From Polynucleobacter sp. UK-Mo-2m-Kol15 (GTDB taxonomy: Bacteria > Pseudomonadota > Gammaproteobacteria > Burkholderiales > Burkholderiaceae): a DNA stretch of 64,000 bases. Position numbers and translations under genes: made by a program. The notes beneath the pieces were generated by a model. That model ran no database searches and had not been told where the DNA came from. It saw only the letters and a list, made by a program, of their open reading frames with translations. The stretch is taken from NCBI RefSeq assembly GCF_018881505.1, contig NZ_JACVQC010000001.1, positions 851,927 through 915,926 on the forward strand, read 5' to 3'. This document shows positions 34,081 through 45,336 of the stretch, one piece after another (positions within the stretch are counted from its first letter, which is position 1; every line of letters starts with the position of its first letter).

Positions 34081-36795
34081 ATGGAACAAGCCGCTAAAGA
34101 AACACTACCAATATCCCTAGAAGACGAAATGCGGCGGTCCTATTTGGACTACGCAATGAGCGTCATCGTTGGCAGAGCCCTGCCAGACGTGCGTGACGGT
34201 CTTAAACCGGTTCATCGTCGGGTCTTATTTGCGATGTATGAATTAAACAACGATTGGAACCGTGCTTACAAAAAATCTGCCCGTATAGTTGGCGATGTGA
34301 TTGGTAAATACCATCCACATGGCGATTCTGCGGTGTATGACACCATTGTTCGCATGGCCCAGGACTTCTCACTGCGCTATATGCTGGTTGACGGGCAGGG
34401 TAACTTTGGTTCCGTAGACGGTGATAATGCTGCCGCAATGCGTTACACCGAGATCCGCCTTCGCAAGATCGCCCATGAGCTTTTGGCTGATTTGGACAAG
34501 GAAACAGTGGATTTCGGGCCAAATTACGACGGTAGCGAGAAAGAACCCTTAATTCTTCCTGCAAAAGTGCCTAATTTGCTGATCAATGGCAGTTCAGGCA
34601 TTGCTGTGGGTATGGCAACCAACATCCCTCCGCACAACCTGGATGAAGTGGTTACAGCCTGCTTACATGTGCTCCACAACCCAGAATGCACCATTGACGA
34701 GCTCATTGAGATCATTCCTGCGCCAGATTTCCCAACGGCCGGCATTATCTATGGCGTTCAAGGGGTCCGTGAGGGCTATCGCACTGGCCGTGGCCGTGTG
34801 GTGATGCGTGCCAAGACCCACTTCGAGGACCTTGATAAGGGCGCCCGTCAAGCCATCATCGTTGATGAATTGCCATATCAAGTCAATAAAAAGAACTTGC
34901 TTGAGCGGATTGCTGAGCTAGTCAATGAGAAAAAAGTAGAGGGCATCTCTGATCTGCGTGATGAATCTGACAAGTCAGGTATGCGCGTAGTCATTGAATT
35001 GAAGCGTGGTGAAGTGCCTGAAGTTGTTCTAAACAATTTGTACAAGAGCACACAACTTCAAGATAACTTCGGTATGAATATGGTGGCTCTGGTAGATAAC
35101 CAGCCGCGCCTGTTGAACCTGAAGCAAATGCTTGAGTACTTCTTGCAGCATCGTCGTGAGGTAGTTACGCGTCGAACGATTTTTGAATTACGCAAGGCGC
35201 GTGAACGAGGTCATGTCTTAGAAGGTTTAGCGGTTGCTTTGGCAAATATCGATGATTTTATTGCCATCATTAAAGCAGCAGCAAACCCAGTCGTTGCTAA
35301 GCAAGAATTAATGAGCAAGGCATGGGACTCTTCGATGGTGCGCGAGATGTTAGCGCGTGCTGAGACGGATACCCCGGGTGGTCGAAACGCTTATCGCCCT
35401 GAAGGTTTGTTGCCTGAATACGGCATGCAAACAACTGGGCTCTATCGCCTATCTGATAGCCAAGCGCAAGAAATTTTGCAGATGCGTTTGCAACGCTTGA
35501 CTGGTCTTGAGCAAGATAAGATTGTGAATGAGTACAAAGATGTGATGGCGGAGATTTCTGATTTGCTTGACTTACTTGCTAAGCCAGAGCGGGTCACTCA
35601 GGTCATTGAATCTGAATTAAAAGAAGTTCAAGCAGAGTTTGGTATTGCTGGTGGTGACTCTGGCCGTCGTTCATTCATTGAGATGAATGCGACCGAGTTA
35701 TTCACGGAAGATTTGATCACTCCGCAAGATATGGTGGTCACGCTTTCTAATACTGGTTACATGAAGAGTCAGCCTCTGAGTGAATACCGTGCGCAGAAAC
35801 GTGGTGGTCGCGGCAAACAGGCTACAGCAACAAAGAATGAGGATTGGATCGAAACACTCTTCGTTGCCAATACGCATGACATCATTCTGTGTTTCTCTGA
35901 TCGTGGTCGTATGTACTGGCTTAAGGTGTGGGAGGTTCCGCAAGGAAGTCGTAACTCACGCGGCAAGCCAATTGTTAATATGTTCCCGCTGATTGAAGGC
36001 GAAAAGATCACTGTGATTCTTCCCATTAAGGGCTATCAGGATGATCATTATGTCTTTATGGCAACCAGCTTGGGCACCGTCAAGAAGACGCGTTTGTCTG
36101 ATTTCTCTAATCCACGCAAAGCCGGAATTATCGCTGTTGATTTGAATGAGAATGACTTCTTAGTTGGCGCAGCGATCACTGATGGTCAGCATGATGTGAT
36201 GTTGTTTTCTGATGCTGGTAAAGCAGTGCGTTTTGATGAAAATGACGTTCGTCCAATGGGTCGTACAGCACGCGGTGTGCGTGGTATGAACTTAGGTGAA
36301 GGTCATCAAGTCATCGCGATGTTAGTTGCTCCAGCGGAGGCTGCTGAAGGTGCTCAAGCGGTTATTGTTGACGCAAATGGTCAGACTATTCCAAATAGTG
36401 TGTTAACTGCTACAGAAAATGGTTTTGGTAAGCGCACTCCAATTGGTGAATACACTCGCCATGGTCGTGGTACGAAAGGCATGATTGCAATTCAGACGAC
36501 TGAGCGTAACGGTAAAGTTGTTGCTGCAGCACTAGTATCTCCTGAAGATCAAATCATGTTGATTACTACTGGCGGTATCTTGGTGCGCACTCGTGTTTCT
36601 GAGATTCGCGAGATGGGGCGCGCAACGCAAGGTGTTACTTTGATCAATGTTGACGAAGGCACTCGTTTATCTGGCTTACAGCGGATCGCTGAAGGCGATT
36701 CAGATGATGAAGGCGAGTTCGATGATGGTGAAGCGGGAGATGTTTCTGCTGATCCAGCACTTGATTCCAATTCTGATGAAGCTGGCGATGCCTAA
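34081..36795 (+). CDS. gyrA: DNA gyrase subunit A
   Basis: This 904-residue protein is full-length GyrA, which breaks and rejoins DNA during negative supercoiling. Numbering at the N-terminus is the same as in E. coli. The catalytic Tyr122 is in AAMRYTEIR, and the quinolone-resistance positions are Ser83 and Asp87, both the susceptible form. The GyrA box QKRGGRGKQ is in the C-terminal domain. An acidic tail ([13 protein letters not shown]) ends the protein. The start ATG lacks a visible Shine-Dalgarno sequence. serC follows after 31 bases. Confidence 0.97.
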   Translation: MEQAAKETLPISLEDEMRRSYLDYAMSVIVGRALPDVRDGLKPVHRRVLFAMYELNNDWNRAYKKSARIVGDVIGKYHPHGDSAVYDTIVRMAQDFSLRYMLVDGQGNFGSVDGDNAAAMRYTEIRLRKIAHELLADLDKETVDFGPNYDGSEKEPLILPAKVPNLLINGSSGIAVGMATNIPPHNLDEVVTACLHVLHNPECTIDELIEIIPAPDFPTAGIIYGVQGVREGYRTGRGRVVMRAKTHFEDLDKGARQAIIVDELPYQVNKKNLLERIAELVNEKKVEGISDLRDESDKSGMRVVIELKRGEVPEVVLNNLYKSTQLQDNFGMNMVALVDNQPRLLNLKQMLEYFLQHRREVVTRRTIFELRKARERGHVLEGLAVALANIDDFIAIIKAAANPVVAKQELMSKAWDSSMVREMLARAETDTPGGRNAYRPEGLLPEYGMQTTGLYRLSDSQAQEILQMRLQRLTGLEQDKIVNEYKDVMAEISDLLDLLAKPERVTQVIESELKEVQAEFGIAGGDSGRRSFIEMNATELFTEDLITPQDMVVTLSNTGYMKSQPLSEYRAQKRGGRGKQATATKNEDWIETLFVANTHDIILCFSDRGRMYWLKVWEVPQGSRNSRGKPIVNMFPLIEGEKITVILPIKGYQDDHYVFMATSLGTVKKTRLSDFSNPRKAGIIAVDLNENDFLVGAAITDGQHDVMLFSDAGKAVRFDENDVRPMGRTARGVRGMNLGEGHQVIAMLVAPAEAAEGAQAVIVDANGQTIPNSVLTATENGFGKRTPIGEYTRHGRGTKGMIAIQTTERNGKVVAAALVSPEDQIMLITTGGILVRTRVSEIREMGRATQGVTLINVDEGTRLSGLQRIAEGDSDDEGEFDDGEAGDVSADPALDSNSDEAGDA

Positions 36796-36826
36796 TTGGC
36801 ATTTTTACAAGGTTAATTAATCCATC

Positions 36827-37924
36827 ATGACGTTTGACCGCCGCATTTTCAATTTCGCTGCGGGTCCTGCCGCAGTTCCTGAGGAGGTACTCAAGCAGGC
36901 TGCTGCAGAGATGTTGAATTGGCAGGGGCTCGGCACTAGTGTGATGGAAATTAGTCACCGCAGTAAAGAGTTTATGGCGGTTTACGAAGAGGTGTTGCAC
37001 GATTTGCGCACCTTGATGAATATCCCTGAGTCTTACGAGATTCTTTTGCTGCAAGGCGGCGGCCTTGGTCAGAATGCGGCTATTCCAATGAATTTAATGG
37101 GCCTTGCTAAGAACGGACCTAAAGCAGATTTCTTGGTTACGGGTATTTGGTCAGAAAAGTCCTTTAAGGAAGCTGATAAATATGGTGTTGTGCATCTAGC
37201 AGCATCCTCCGCAGCAGAAAAATTTAATACGATTCCAGCAAGATCAACTTGGCAACTATCAGGTGATGCCGCTTATGTACATTACTGCGCCAATGAAACG
37301 ATTGGTGGCGTAGAGTTTCCAGATGTTCCGGATGTTGGAAATATTCCCTTGGTTGCCGATATCTCTAGCAATATTCTTTCTAAAGAGATTGATGTAAGTA
37401 AGTGCGGCGTTTGGTTTGGTGGCGCACAAAAAAATATTGCCCCGTCTGGTGTAACGATTGTGATCGTACGAAAGGATCTGATGGGTCACAGCATGAAGAT
37501 CACCCCGTCAATTTGGGATTGGGCTAAGCAAGCTGCCAATCAATCGATGATTAATACGCCCCCAACATTTTCCATTTATATGGCTGGTCTTGGCTTTAAG
37601 TGGTTGCTAAAGCAGGGTGGTGTTAAGGCTATTGAGAGGTGTAATCAAGAAAAATCCGATTTGCTCTATAACTTCTTGGATCAAAGCAGCTTGTATGAGA
37701 ATCGCGTCACCAAAGAATATCGTTCCAGAATGAATGTCACCTTTTTCTTGAAGGATGAGAATTTAAACGCCCAGTTTCTTGAGCAATCCAATGCAGCTGG
37801 CTTAGTCGCCTTGCGTGGTCATAAGGCGGCTGGCGGTATGCGCGCCAGTATTTACAACGCAATGCCACTCGAAGGTGTCAAGGCCTTGGTGGAATTTATG
37901 CGTGACTTTGAAAGGCGTGCCTAA
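36827..37924 (+). CDS. serC: Phosphoserine aminotransferase
   Basis: This 365-residue class V aminotransferase converts 3-phosphohydroxypyruvate to phosphoserine and also serves pyridoxal phosphate synthesis. The start RRIFNFAAGPAAVPEEVLKQ is diagnostic. The PLP-binding lysine is in FGGAQKNIAPSG. HKAAGGMRASIYNAMP near the C-terminus is also typical. Its stop shares one base with the pheA start, showing coupled translation in the gyrA-serC-pheA-hisC-tyrA-aroA run. Confidence 0.97.
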   Translation: MTFDRRIFNFAAGPAAVPEEVLKQAAAEMLNWQGLGTSVMEISHRSKEFMAVYEEVLHDLRTLMNIPESYEILLLQGGGLGQNAAIPMNLMGLAKNGPKADFLVTGIWSEKSFKEADKYGVVHLAASSAAEKFNTIPARSTWQLSGDAAYVHYCANETIGGVEFPDVPDVGNIPLVADISSNILSKEIDVSKCGVWFGGAQKNIAPSGVTIVIVRKDLMGHSMKITPSIWDWAKQAANQSMINTPPTFSIYMAGLGFKWLLKQGGVKAIERCNQEKSDLLYNFLDQSSLYENRVTKEYRSRMNVTFFLKDENLNAQFLEQSNAAGLVALRGHKAAGGMRASIYNAMPLEGVKALVEFMRDFERRA

Positions 37925-39018
37925 TGAGCTCCAAAGACCAGAGTACTGAAGAAGAGCGCCTAGCGCCAATACGCGAGAAGATTGACGCGCTTGATGCACA
38001 GATCTTAGATTTACTGAGCCAGCGCGCAAAAGCAGCTCAAGAAGTTGGCCATATCAAAGGTGGTTTTTCATCGCCGGTATTTAGGCCAGAGCGTGAGCGT
38101 CAAGTCGTTGCGCGTCTGCAAGATCTCAGCAAAGGCCCGCTACTGCCTGACGGTATCGCGGCAATTTGGCGTGAGGTGATGTCCGCTTGCCGCGCTTTAG
38201 AAGCTCGTCAGACGATAGCTTATCTTGGGCCGGCAGGAACATTTTCAGAGCAAGCAGCCCAAACCTATTTTGGTCACTCGATTGCTGGCTTACCTTGTAA
38301 TAGTCTTGACGAAGTATTTAATGCAGTAGAGAAGGGCGCGGCACAGTTTGGCGTTGTCCCTGTAGAAAACTCTAGTGAGGGTGCCATTTCAAGAACCTTA
38401 GATTTGCTCTTGGATTCTCCAATGCGCATTAGTGGCGAAGTAGTTCTGCCAATTCGCCATCACCTGCTAAGCAAGAGCGGCAACTTAGATGGTGTGACTA
38501 CGGTTTGCGCTCACGCCCAAGCATTAGCTCAATGCCAGCAATGGTTGAGTATGAATGCACCGCATTTAAAGCGTCAGGCAGTCAGTAGTAATGCTGAGGC
38601 TGCTCGGATGGCATCCCTTGATCCAAGCTTAGTTGCTATTGCGGGCGACCCTGCGCAAGAGGCTTATGGCCTTCAGGCAGTTGCTGCACAGATTCAGGAT
38701 GATCCCCATAACCGTACGCGCTTTGTGGTGGTCGGTACTTACGAGTGCCAACCAACTGGTAAAGATCAAACATCTTTGGTGCTATCTGTTGATAACCAAC
38801 CAGGGGCTGTACATCGCTTATTGGAACCCTTGGCTAGGCATGGCGTTTCTATGAATCGCTTTGAGTCTCGTCCAGCCCGTAAGGGAACTTGGGAGTATCA
38901 CTTCTATATCGACGTTGCTGGTCATTCTGAAGATACGGAGGTGGCTAAAGCTTTAGCTGAATTAAAAACGACTGCTGCCTTTTATAAAAATCTCGGCTCA
39001 TATCCCCATTCAATATGA
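37924..39018 (+). CDS. pheA: Bifunctional chorismate mutase/prephenate dehydratase
   Basis: This 364-residue P-protein makes phenylpyruvate from chorismate. The AroQ-type chorismate mutase is at residues about 10-95 (IREKIDALDAQILDLLSQRA). The prephenate dehydratase domain follows (YLGPAGTFSEQAA, VPVENSSEGAI, HNRTRFVVVG with the catalytic Thr-Arg-Phe). The C-terminal ACT domain has NRFESRPARKGTWEY, the ESRP phenylalanine-binding motif, so feedback inhibition is expected. Its end overlaps hisC by four bases. Confidence 0.97.
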   Translation: MSSKDQSTEEERLAPIREKIDALDAQILDLLSQRAKAAQEVGHIKGGFSSPVFRPERERQVVARLQDLSKGPLLPDGIAAIWREVMSACRALEARQTIAYLGPAGTFSEQAAQTYFGHSIAGLPCNSLDEVFNAVEKGAAQFGVVPVENSSEGAISRTLDLLLDSPMRISGEVVLPIRHHLLSKSGNLDGVTTVCAHAQALAQCQQWLSMNAPHLKRQAVSSNAEAARMASLDPSLVAIAGDPAQEAYGLQAVAAQIQDDPHNRTRFVVVGTYECQPTGKDQTSLVLSVDNQPGAVHRLLEPLARHGVSMNRFESRPARKGTWEYHFYIDVAGHSEDTEVAKALAELKTTAAFYKNLGSYPHSI

Positions 39019-40145
39019 CATCTCAATCTAATATCGGTTTAAAGCATATTCATGCCATAGCGCCATATGTTGGTGGGCGACCTATCAGTGAGGTTGCTCG
39101 TGAATATGGGTTGGATGAGAGCAAGATTGTGAAACTCGCTTCCAATGAAAATCCATTAGGTATGCCAAAGTCAGCGCAAGATGCGATGTTAAAGGCGGCA
39201 ACAGACTTAGGTCGTTACCCAGACTCCAATGGTTTTGAATTAAAGAATGTATTGTCAGCACGCTTAGATGTTCCATCTGACTGGATTACTTTAGGCAACG
39301 GTAGTAATGATATTTTGGAGTTGGCTGCTCGTGCTGTAGCACAAGCTGGCGATGAAATCATTTTTTCTAAACATGCGTTTGCTGTTTATCCACTAGCTAC
39401 TCAAGCAGTTGGCGCTAAAGCAATTGAAGTGACTGCTACTGACGTATATGGTCACGACTTACCTGCGATGTTGCAAGCTGTGAAGGCTGGAGGTGATCTA
39501 GCTAAGCTCGTATTTGTAGCTAATCCTAATAACCCTACTGGGAGTTACCTAAGCGCTAAAGAGATTGAAGATTTCTTGATGGCTGTGCCTACCCATGTAG
39601 TGGTGGTATTGGATGAGGCTTATAACGAGTATCTCACTCCAGAGCAACGCTATGACGCAATTGCTTGGGTAAAGCGTTTCCCGAATATGATTTTGTCTCG
39701 CAGTTTTTCAAAGGCCTACGGCTTAGCGGGCTTACGGATTGGTTATGGCGTGGCTCAGCCCGCCTTAACCGATTTGCTGAATCGCATTCGTCAACCATTT
39801 AATGTCAACAGCCTTGCTCAGGCTGCGGCTGTTGCAGCTTTTCAGGACTCTGCGTTCTTACAACAGGGTTTTGAAGTAAATCTTGCTGGCTATGCTCAAT
39901 TAACTCAAGCCTTTGATTCGCTTGGGCTGACTTATTTGCCTTCAGCTGGAAACTTTGTGCTGGTGAAGGTGGGTGATGATGATGGCGCTGGGGCTCGAAT
40001 TAATTTAGCCCTACTCAAGCGAGGCATTATTGTTCGCCCTGTTGGAAATTATGGCTTGCCACAATGGTTGCGTATTTCAATTGGTCTACCTGAAGAGAAT
40101 GCTGCTTTTATCAGTGCGCTTAAAGATATTTTGGCGCAGCAGTAA
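39015..40145 (+). CDS. hisC: Histidinol-phosphate (or aromatic) aminotransferase
   Basis: This 376-residue class I/II PLP aminotransferase belongs to the HisC family: KLASNENPLG, ANPNNPTGSYL, and the PLP-lysine segment RSFSKAYGLAGLRIGYG. Its place between pheA and tyrA, with a four-base overlap, suggests that it transaminates aromatic keto acids (phenylpyruvate, hydroxyphenylpyruvate), with or instead of histidinol phosphate. Burkholderiales often carry a second hisC in the histidine operon, which this window does not cover. Confidence 0.93.
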   Translation: MTSQSNIGLKHIHAIAPYVGGRPISEVAREYGLDESKIVKLASNENPLGMPKSAQDAMLKAATDLGRYPDSNGFELKNVLSARLDVPSDWITLGNGSNDILELAARAVAQAGDEIIFSKHAFAVYPLATQAVGAKAIEVTATDVYGHDLPAMLQAVKAGGDLAKLVFVANPNNPTGSYLSAKEIEDFLMAVPTHVVVVLDEAYNEYLTPEQRYDAIAWVKRFPNMILSRSFSKAYGLAGLRIGYGVAQPALTDLLNRIRQPFNVNSLAQAAAVAAFQDSAFLQQGFEVNLAGYAQLTQAFDSLGLTYLPSAGNFVLVKVGDDDGAGARINLALLKRGIIVRPVGNYGLPQWLRISIGLPEENAAFISALKDILAQQ

Positions 40146-40177
40146 TCGATCAGTACATAGGTAAACTCAATAAGCCA

Positions 40178-41059
40178 ATGGCCATCATTAACCCATCCAG
40201 TAATTACGGCACTGTCACTATTGTTGGTGTCGGCTTGATTGGCGCTTCGCTAGGCTTGGCGTTAAAAAAAGCAGGTGTGGTAACTAGAGTATTGGGTGTT
40301 GGTCGGAGTGCAGCAAACTTAGATCAAGCACTCAGGATGGGTGCGATTGATGTCGTAGTCGATTTAGTCGAGGCAGCAAAACAATCTGATGTGATTGTTT
40401 TTTGTGTACCTGTGGCCCAGATGCGTACCGCCTTTGAAATCATTGAGCCGCACTTAGAGCCTACTACTATGTTGACTGATGCTGGTAGCACTAAGGGTGA
40501 TGTGATTTTGGCTGCAAAGGAAGTATTGGGTAAAAAAGCCTGCCAGTTTGTGCCAGCCCATCCTATCGCGGGTGGCGCACAACATGGCGCTAGCGCTGCA
40601 AAGTCGGACTTGTTTGAGGGTCGGCAAACGATTCTTTGTCCACTGCAAGAAAATTCATCCCAAGATACGGATCTCATTGAAGGCTTTTGGCAATCTGTAG
40701 GCTCTGTCGTCAAAAAGATCTCTTGTGTGCAGCATGATGCGATTTACGCAGCAGTTTCTCATTTGCCGCATATTCTGTCTTATGCATTAATGGCGAGTGT
40801 TGTGAACTCAGAAGATGCCGACCAGAAACTCAGACATGTGGGTGCAGGTTTTAAAGATTTCACGCGTATTGCTGCTTCTAGCCCCGAGATGTGGCGCGAC
40901 ATTTGCTTGGGTAATCGCACTGCGGTTCTGAAAGAGCTCGATCAATATCTGCTTATCGTTAATCATATGCGTCAATTAATTTCTGATAATGATGGTGCCG
41001 GCTTAGAAAAATTATTCAATAAAGCAAGTAAGGCACGTCAAGACTTGGATGCGCTTTGA
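40178..41059 (+). CDS. tyrA: Prephenate dehydrogenase
   Basis: This 293-residue NAD(P)-dependent enzyme performs the oxidative decarboxylation of prephenate (or arogenate) in tyrosine synthesis. The nucleotide-binding motif is [45 protein letters not shown] and the helical dimerisation part with [11 protein letters not shown] are typical of TyrA. There is no chorismate mutase or ACT domain. The stop TGA overlaps the aroA ATG by one base. Confidence 0.95.
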   Translation: MAIINPSSNYGTVTIVGVGLIGASLGLALKKAGVVTRVLGVGRSAANLDQALRMGAIDVVVDLVEAAKQSDVIVFCVPVAQMRTAFEIIEPHLEPTTMLTDAGSTKGDVILAAKEVLGKKACQFVPAHPIAGGAQHGASAAKSDLFEGRQTILCPLQENSSQDTDLIEGFWQSVGSVVKKISCVQHDAIYAAVSHLPHILSYALMASVVNSEDADQKLRHVGAGFKDFTRIAASSPEMWRDICLGNRTAVLKELDQYLLIVNHMRQLISDNDGAGLEKLFNKASKARQDLDAL

Positions 41060-42387
41060 TGAGTGGCTTACCCGACATCAAGATTGGACCATTCAAGAGA
41101 GCGCAAGGCTCGATTGTCTTGCCAGGATCTAAAAGTATTTCTAATCGCGCTTTATTGCTAGCTGCCTTATCTTCAGGCACAACAACGCTTAAAAATTTAC
41201 TAGATGCGGATGACACTCAGGTGATGCGTAAGGCGCTTCGTGATTTGGGTTTATCGGTAAGCGATCAAGCAGACAACATTTGTGTAGTTGAAGGTTGCGG
41301 TGGTAAGTTCCCAGTACAAAACGCAGATCTCTTTATGGGTAATGCGGGCACGGCTATTCGTCCGCTGACTGCAGCCCTTGCAATGCAAGGTGGGAACTAT
41401 CGTTTATCTGGCGTACCCCGCATGCATGAGAGGCCTATTCGGGATTTGGTCGATGGTCTTCGTCAAGTTGGCGCACAGATTGATTACGAATTACAGGAGG
41501 GTTATCCCCCGATCCAGATTATTGCAGCTGATATTGCAATCAAAGATGTCGTGAAAGTGCGTGGTGATGTTTCTAGTCAGTTCCTGACCTCTTTATTGAT
41601 GGCATTGCCATTAGTAGCGAAGGATCCTGTCAAGATTGAAGTCATCGGTGAACTTATTTCTCGTCCTTATATCGATATCACACTAAAGCTCATGGCACGC
41701 TTTGGTGTCAACGTAGCTTGTCCTGATGCGCAGTCGTTTGTGATTCCTGCTAAAACCAGGGATGCGGTATATCAGAGCCCTGGCGTCTTGTTGGTTGAGG
41801 GTGATGCATCTTCTGCTTCCTACTTCTTAGCGCTGGGCGCGATTGGTGGTGGACCGCTGCGAGTGTTAGGTGTTGGTAGCGAAAGTATTCAGGGTGACGT
41901 AGCTTTTGCAGATGCGCTGGCATTAATGGGGGCAAGGATTTCTTCGGGCGAGGATTGGATCGAGGTTACTGGCGTGAAGAATCCAAATGGCAAGCTCAAT
42001 GGCATTACGATTGACTGCACAGAAATTCCAGATGCAGCAATGACTTTGGCGCTTGCTGCTTTATTTGCGGAAGGTCCTACGCGCTTAAACAATATTGCTA
42101 GTTGGCGAGTAAAAGAAACTGATCGTATTGCAGCAATGGCAAAAGAGTTAAAAAAAGTTGGCGCCATGGTTGAGGAGGGTACTGATTACATCGTAGTTCA
42201 CGCTCCTCAGTCACTATCAGACTGGAAGTCACCAAGTGAAGGTATTGATACTTATGATGACCATCGCATGGCGATGTGTTTTTCATTGGCTGCATATGGC
42301 CCGAACGCACTGCTGATCAATGATCCAAATTGCGTTGCTAAAACCTTTCCCACCTACTTTGCTGAGTTTGCAAAGATTGCCACTTAG
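41059..42387 (+). CDS. aroA: 3-phosphoshikimate 1-carboxyvinyltransferase (EPSP synthase)
   Basis: This 442-residue protein joins shikimate 3-phosphate and phosphoenolpyruvate. The chosen ATG at 41059 overlaps the tyrA stop (TGATG); a TTG three bases earlier is less likely. Motifs are [32 protein letters not shown] and [20 protein letters not shown] at this site is the class I form, which is expected to be glyphosate-sensitive. It lies in the aromatic amino-acid run, directly before cmk. Confidence 0.96.
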   Translation: MSGLPDIKIGPFKRAQGSIVLPGSKSISNRALLLAALSSGTTTLKNLLDADDTQVMRKALRDLGLSVSDQADNICVVEGCGGKFPVQNADLFMGNAGTAIRPLTAALAMQGGNYRLSGVPRMHERPIRDLVDGLRQVGAQIDYELQEGYPPIQIIAADIAIKDVVKVRGDVSSQFLTSLLMALPLVAKDPVKIEVIGELISRPYIDITLKLMARFGVNVACPDAQSFVIPAKTRDAVYQSPGVLLVEGDASSASYFLALGAIGGGPLRVLGVGSESIQGDVAFADALALMGARISSGEDWIEVTGVKNPNGKLNGITIDCTEIPDAAMTLALAALFAEGPTRLNNIASWRVKETDRIAAMAKELKKVGAMVEEGTDYIVVHAPQSLSDWKSPSEGIDTYDDHRMAMCFSLAAYGPNALLINDPNCVAKTFPTYFAEFAKIAT

Positions 42388-42396
42388 AAGCTACTT

Positions 42397-43062
42397 TTGA
42401 AGAACTTGCCTCCAGTCATTGCGATTGATGGTCCTACCGCCTCTGGTAAAGGGACGGTTGCCTCCTTAGTCGCAGAAAAGCTGGGTTTTCATTATCTCGA
42501 TAGCGGTGCGCTATATCGACTCGTTGCCTTGGCTAGCCAAAATGCATCTGTTGATCCACAAAATGGCCCAGAACTAGGTATTTTGGCTAAAAAACTGGCT
42601 ATTTCCTTCAAAAATGGCCAAATTTTGCTCAATTCTGAAGATGTGACTGAGGCTATTCGTAAAGAAAATATTGGTTTGCGAGCTTCTGTAATTGCATTGC
42701 ATCCAGAGGTCAGAGAGGCTTTAATGAGTGTTCAGCATAGTTTTCGGGTTGCCCCCGGCTTGGTTGCTGATGGCCGGGATATGGCAAGCGTGATATTTCC
42801 AGAGGCAGTTTTAAAGGTTTTCCTTACCGCGACAGCTGAAGCTAGGGCCGAACGCAGGTATAAGCAATTGATAGCTAAGGGAATTTCTGCTAAACTAGAA
42901 AACTTGCTGCATGATTTGCAAGAGCGCGATGCCAGAGACAGTAGTCGAGGCGCAGCTCCTTTGCTGGTCGCAGACGGCGCCAAAGTGCTAGAAACATCGG
43001 AATTATCGATAGATCAAGCGGTTAAGACGGTTTTGGATTGGTATCAATCAAAAGCAGCTTAG
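42397..43062 (+). CDS. cmk: Cytidylate kinase
   Basis: This 221-residue P-loop kinase phosphorylates CMP and dCMP. The P-loop is [42 protein letters not shown] and [14 protein letters not shown] are typical. The start is TTG at 42397, nine bases after the aroA stop, and no ATG fits, so coupling with aroA translation is likely. rpsA follows, the common cmk-rpsA pairing of proteobacteria. Confidence 0.94.
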   Translation: MKNLPPVIAIDGPTASGKGTVASLVAEKLGFHYLDSGALYRLVALASQNASVDPQNGPELGILAKKLAISFKNGQILLNSEDVTEAIRKENIGLRASVIALHPEVREALMSVQHSFRVAPGLVADGRDMASVIFPEAVLKVFLTATAEARAERRYKQLIAKGISAKLENLLHDLQERDARDSSRGAAPLLVADGAKVLETSELSIDQAVKTVLDWYQSKAA

Positions 43063-43107
43063 TTTTGGGTGGGCAGTAAAAAGTAGTAGAAGTTGTTTTG
43101 GCGTCTT

Positions 43108-43160
43108 AAGAAACTCTACAACGCGATTATCTAATTTAGCGTGTTTCTTAGGGCTTTTTT
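43108..43160 (+). promoter_or_regulatory. Possible hairpin/attenuator in the rpsA leader
   Basis: AAGAAAC (43108-43114) pairs with GTTTCTT (43143-43149), and ACGC (43121-43124) pairs with GCGT (43139-43142) just inside, leaving a one-sided six-base bulge. A run of six T follows at 43155. It could be a terminator after cmk or a regulatory element before rpsA, whose product often controls its own synthesis. Confidence 0.4.
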
Positions 43161-43205
43161 AACCTAACCCGTCAGGTCTACTGGCGGCACAAAGTGAATA
43201 CATAA

Positions 43206-44879
43206 ATGTCTGAATCATTTGCAGAACTATTTGAAGAATCATTAACCCGATCGAATATGAAGACTGGCCAAGTTATTTCGGCTGAAGTCCTTCGCATCGA
43301 CCATAACTTCGTCGTTGTTAACGCTGGATTGAAATCTGAAGCGTTTATTCCTGTTGAAGAATTCCATAACGACGCTGGCGAGATTGAGGTAGCTCCTGGC
43401 GATTTCGTTTCTGTTGCTATTGACGCTCTTGAGAACGGTTATGGCGACACAATCCTTTCCCGTGATAAAGCGAAGCGCTTGGCATCATGGATGAACTTAG
43501 AAAAAGCCCTCGAGCAAGCTGAAATCGTTACCGGTACTGTTACTGGTAAGGTTAAAGGCGGCTTGACTGTCATGGTGAACGGTATCCGCGCATTCTTGCC
43601 TGGATCGCTCGTTGACACACGCCCAATTAAAGACACCAGCCCTTACGAAGGTAAGACGATGGAGTTTAAGGTTATCAAGCTTGACCGTAAGCGTAACAAC
43701 GTAGTGTTGTCACGTCGTGCTGTTGTTGAAGCTAGCCAAGGTGAAGAGCGCGCGAAGTTGATGTCTAACCTTAAAGAAGGTAGCGTTGTTCAAGGTATCG
43801 TTAAGAACATCACTGACTACGGCGCATTCGTGGATCTCGGTGGTATCGATGGCCTCTTGCATATTACTGACTTAGCATGGCGTCGTGTGCGTCACCCAAG
43901 TGAGATGTTGACTGTTGGTCAAGAAGTGACCGCGAAGATTTTGAAGTTCGATCAAGAGAAGAATCGTGTTTCACTTGGCGTTAAACAGCTTGGCGATGAT
44001 CCATGGGTTGGTATCGCACGTCGTTACCCCCCAAACACCCGTTTATTCGGTAAGGTAACTAATCTGACTGACTACGGCGCATTCGTAGAAATTGAATCTG
44101 GTATCGAAGGTTTGGTACACGTTTCTGAAATGGACTGGACTAACAAGAACGTTGCTCCAAGTAAAGCTACTGCATTAGGCACTGAAGTTGAAGTAATGGT
44201 TTTGGATATTGATGAAGACAAGCGTCGTATCAGCCTGGGTATTAAGCAGTGCAAAGCTAATCCATGGGAAGAGTTCTCACGTGGCCAACAAAAAGGTGAC
44301 AAGCTGACTGGCGCAATTAAGTCTATTACTGATTTTGGTGTGTTCATTGGTTTGCCTGGCGGTATCGATGGTTTGGTTCACCTCTCAGACATTTCTTGGA
44401 ATGAGCCAGGAGAAGAGGCTGTTAAGAAATACAAAAAGGGCGATGAAGTTGAAGCTACTGTATTGGCCATTGATGTTGAGAAAGAGCGCATCTCTCTCGG
44501 TATCAAGCAATTGTCTGGTGACCCATTCAACAACTACACATCTGTAAGCGACAAGGGCAGCCTTGTTACTGGCACTGTGAAAGCGGTTGATGCTAAGGGT
44601 GCAACCATTCACTTGGCTGATGAAGTTGAGGCTTACTTACGTGCTTCTGAGATCTCAACAGATCGCGTTGAAGATGCACGTAACGTATTGAAAGAGGGCG
44701 ACACTGTGACTGCAATGATCATCAACATTGATCGTAAGTCACGTGCCATCAATCTTTCAATCAAAGCTAAAGATAGCTCTGACCAACAAGATGCGATGAG
44801 CAAGCTCCAAGGGGATGCGCAGTCTGGCACAACCAATTTGGGTGCTTTGTTAAAAGCAAAAATGGACAATCAAGGCTAA
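43206..44879 (+). CDS. rpsA: 30S ribosomal protein S1
   Basis: This 557-residue protein has six S1 RNA-binding repeats, as in E. coli. The later repeats show the regular pattern [39 protein letters not shown] and [20 protein letters not shown]. The first two repeats are more diverged and bind the ribosome. S1 recruits mRNA to the 30S subunit, which may explain tolerance for weak Shine-Dalgarno sites such as that of gyrA. A terminator-like hairpin follows and then ihfB. Confidence 0.97.
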   Translation: MSESFAELFEESLTRSNMKTGQVISAEVLRIDHNFVVVNAGLKSEAFIPVEEFHNDAGEIEVAPGDFVSVAIDALENGYGDTILSRDKAKRLASWMNLEKALEQAEIVTGTVTGKVKGGLTVMVNGIRAFLPGSLVDTRPIKDTSPYEGKTMEFKVIKLDRKRNNVVLSRRAVVEASQGEERAKLMSNLKEGSVVQGIVKNITDYGAFVDLGGIDGLLHITDLAWRRVRHPSEMLTVGQEVTAKILKFDQEKNRVSLGVKQLGDDPWVGIARRYPPNTRLFGKVTNLTDYGAFVEIESGIEGLVHVSEMDWTNKNVAPSKATALGTEVEVMVLDIDEDKRRISLGIKQCKANPWEEFSRGQQKGDKLTGAIKSITDFGVFIGLPGGIDGLVHLSDISWNEPGEEAVKKYKKGDEVEATVLAIDVEKERISLGIKQLSGDPFNNYTSVSDKGSLVTGTVKAVDAKGATIHLADEVEAYLRASEISTDRVEDARNVLKEGDTVTAMIINIDRKSRAINLSIKAKDSSDQQDAMSKLQGDAQSGTTNLGALLKAKMDNQG

Positions 44880-44887
44880 ATCAATAT

Positions 44888-44920
44888 CGCCGCCTTCCAT
44901 TAGGGGGGTGGCGGTTTTTT
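44888..44920 (+). terminator. Rho-independent terminator between rpsA and ihfB
   Basis: CCGCC at 44890-44894 pairs with GGCGG at 44910-44914, with further pairing between the pyrimidines and the G run inside. Six T follow. It would end most rpsA transcripts 10 to 40 bases past the stop. Confidence 0.7.
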
Positions 44921-44931
44921 ATTGATAGATC

Positions 44932-45276
44932 ATGTCAGATCAAGAGCAACAAGCAATTACTCGCTCCGAACTCGTTGAGAGCTTGGCGGAACAGTTCCCC
45001 CAACTTTTACCTAGGGATGTGGAGTTGGCGGTAAAAACATTGTTAGACACCATGACTCATGCTTTAGCTGAAGGCAAGCGGATTGAGTTGCGCGGTGTTG
45101 GTAGCTTTGTTTTGCATCACCGTCCTGCGCGCACTGGTCGTAACCCTAAATCTGGTGAGAAGGTATTGATCCCAGAAAAACGGGTACCCCATTTCAAGCC
45201 TGGCAAAGAGTTGCGTGAGCGCGTTGATTACAAGCCTCTGAAGCAGGTGAACCCCAAAGAGGGTTCTGGTGCCTAG
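44932..45276 (+). CDS. ihfB: Integration host factor subunit beta
   Basis: This 114-residue HU/IHF-family DNA-bending protein starts [17 protein letters not shown] and contains [22 protein letters not shown], the arm that enters the minor groove. The end is longer than E. coli IhfB by about 20 residues, as is usual in Burkholderiales. It works as a heterodimer with IhfA in recombination, replication and transcription. It lies just after rpsA, its conserved position. Confidence 0.95.
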   Translation: MSDQEQQAITRSELVESLAEQFPQLLPRDVELAVKTLLDTMTHALAEGKRIELRGVGSFVLHHRPARTGRNPKSGEKVLIPEKRVPHFKPGKELRERVDYKPLKQVNPKEGSGA

Positions 45277-45336
45277 TAAGCTAGCGCATATCCAGCGGTC
45301 CATTCGGACCATTTTTTTATTTAAGTTCTGGATCTC

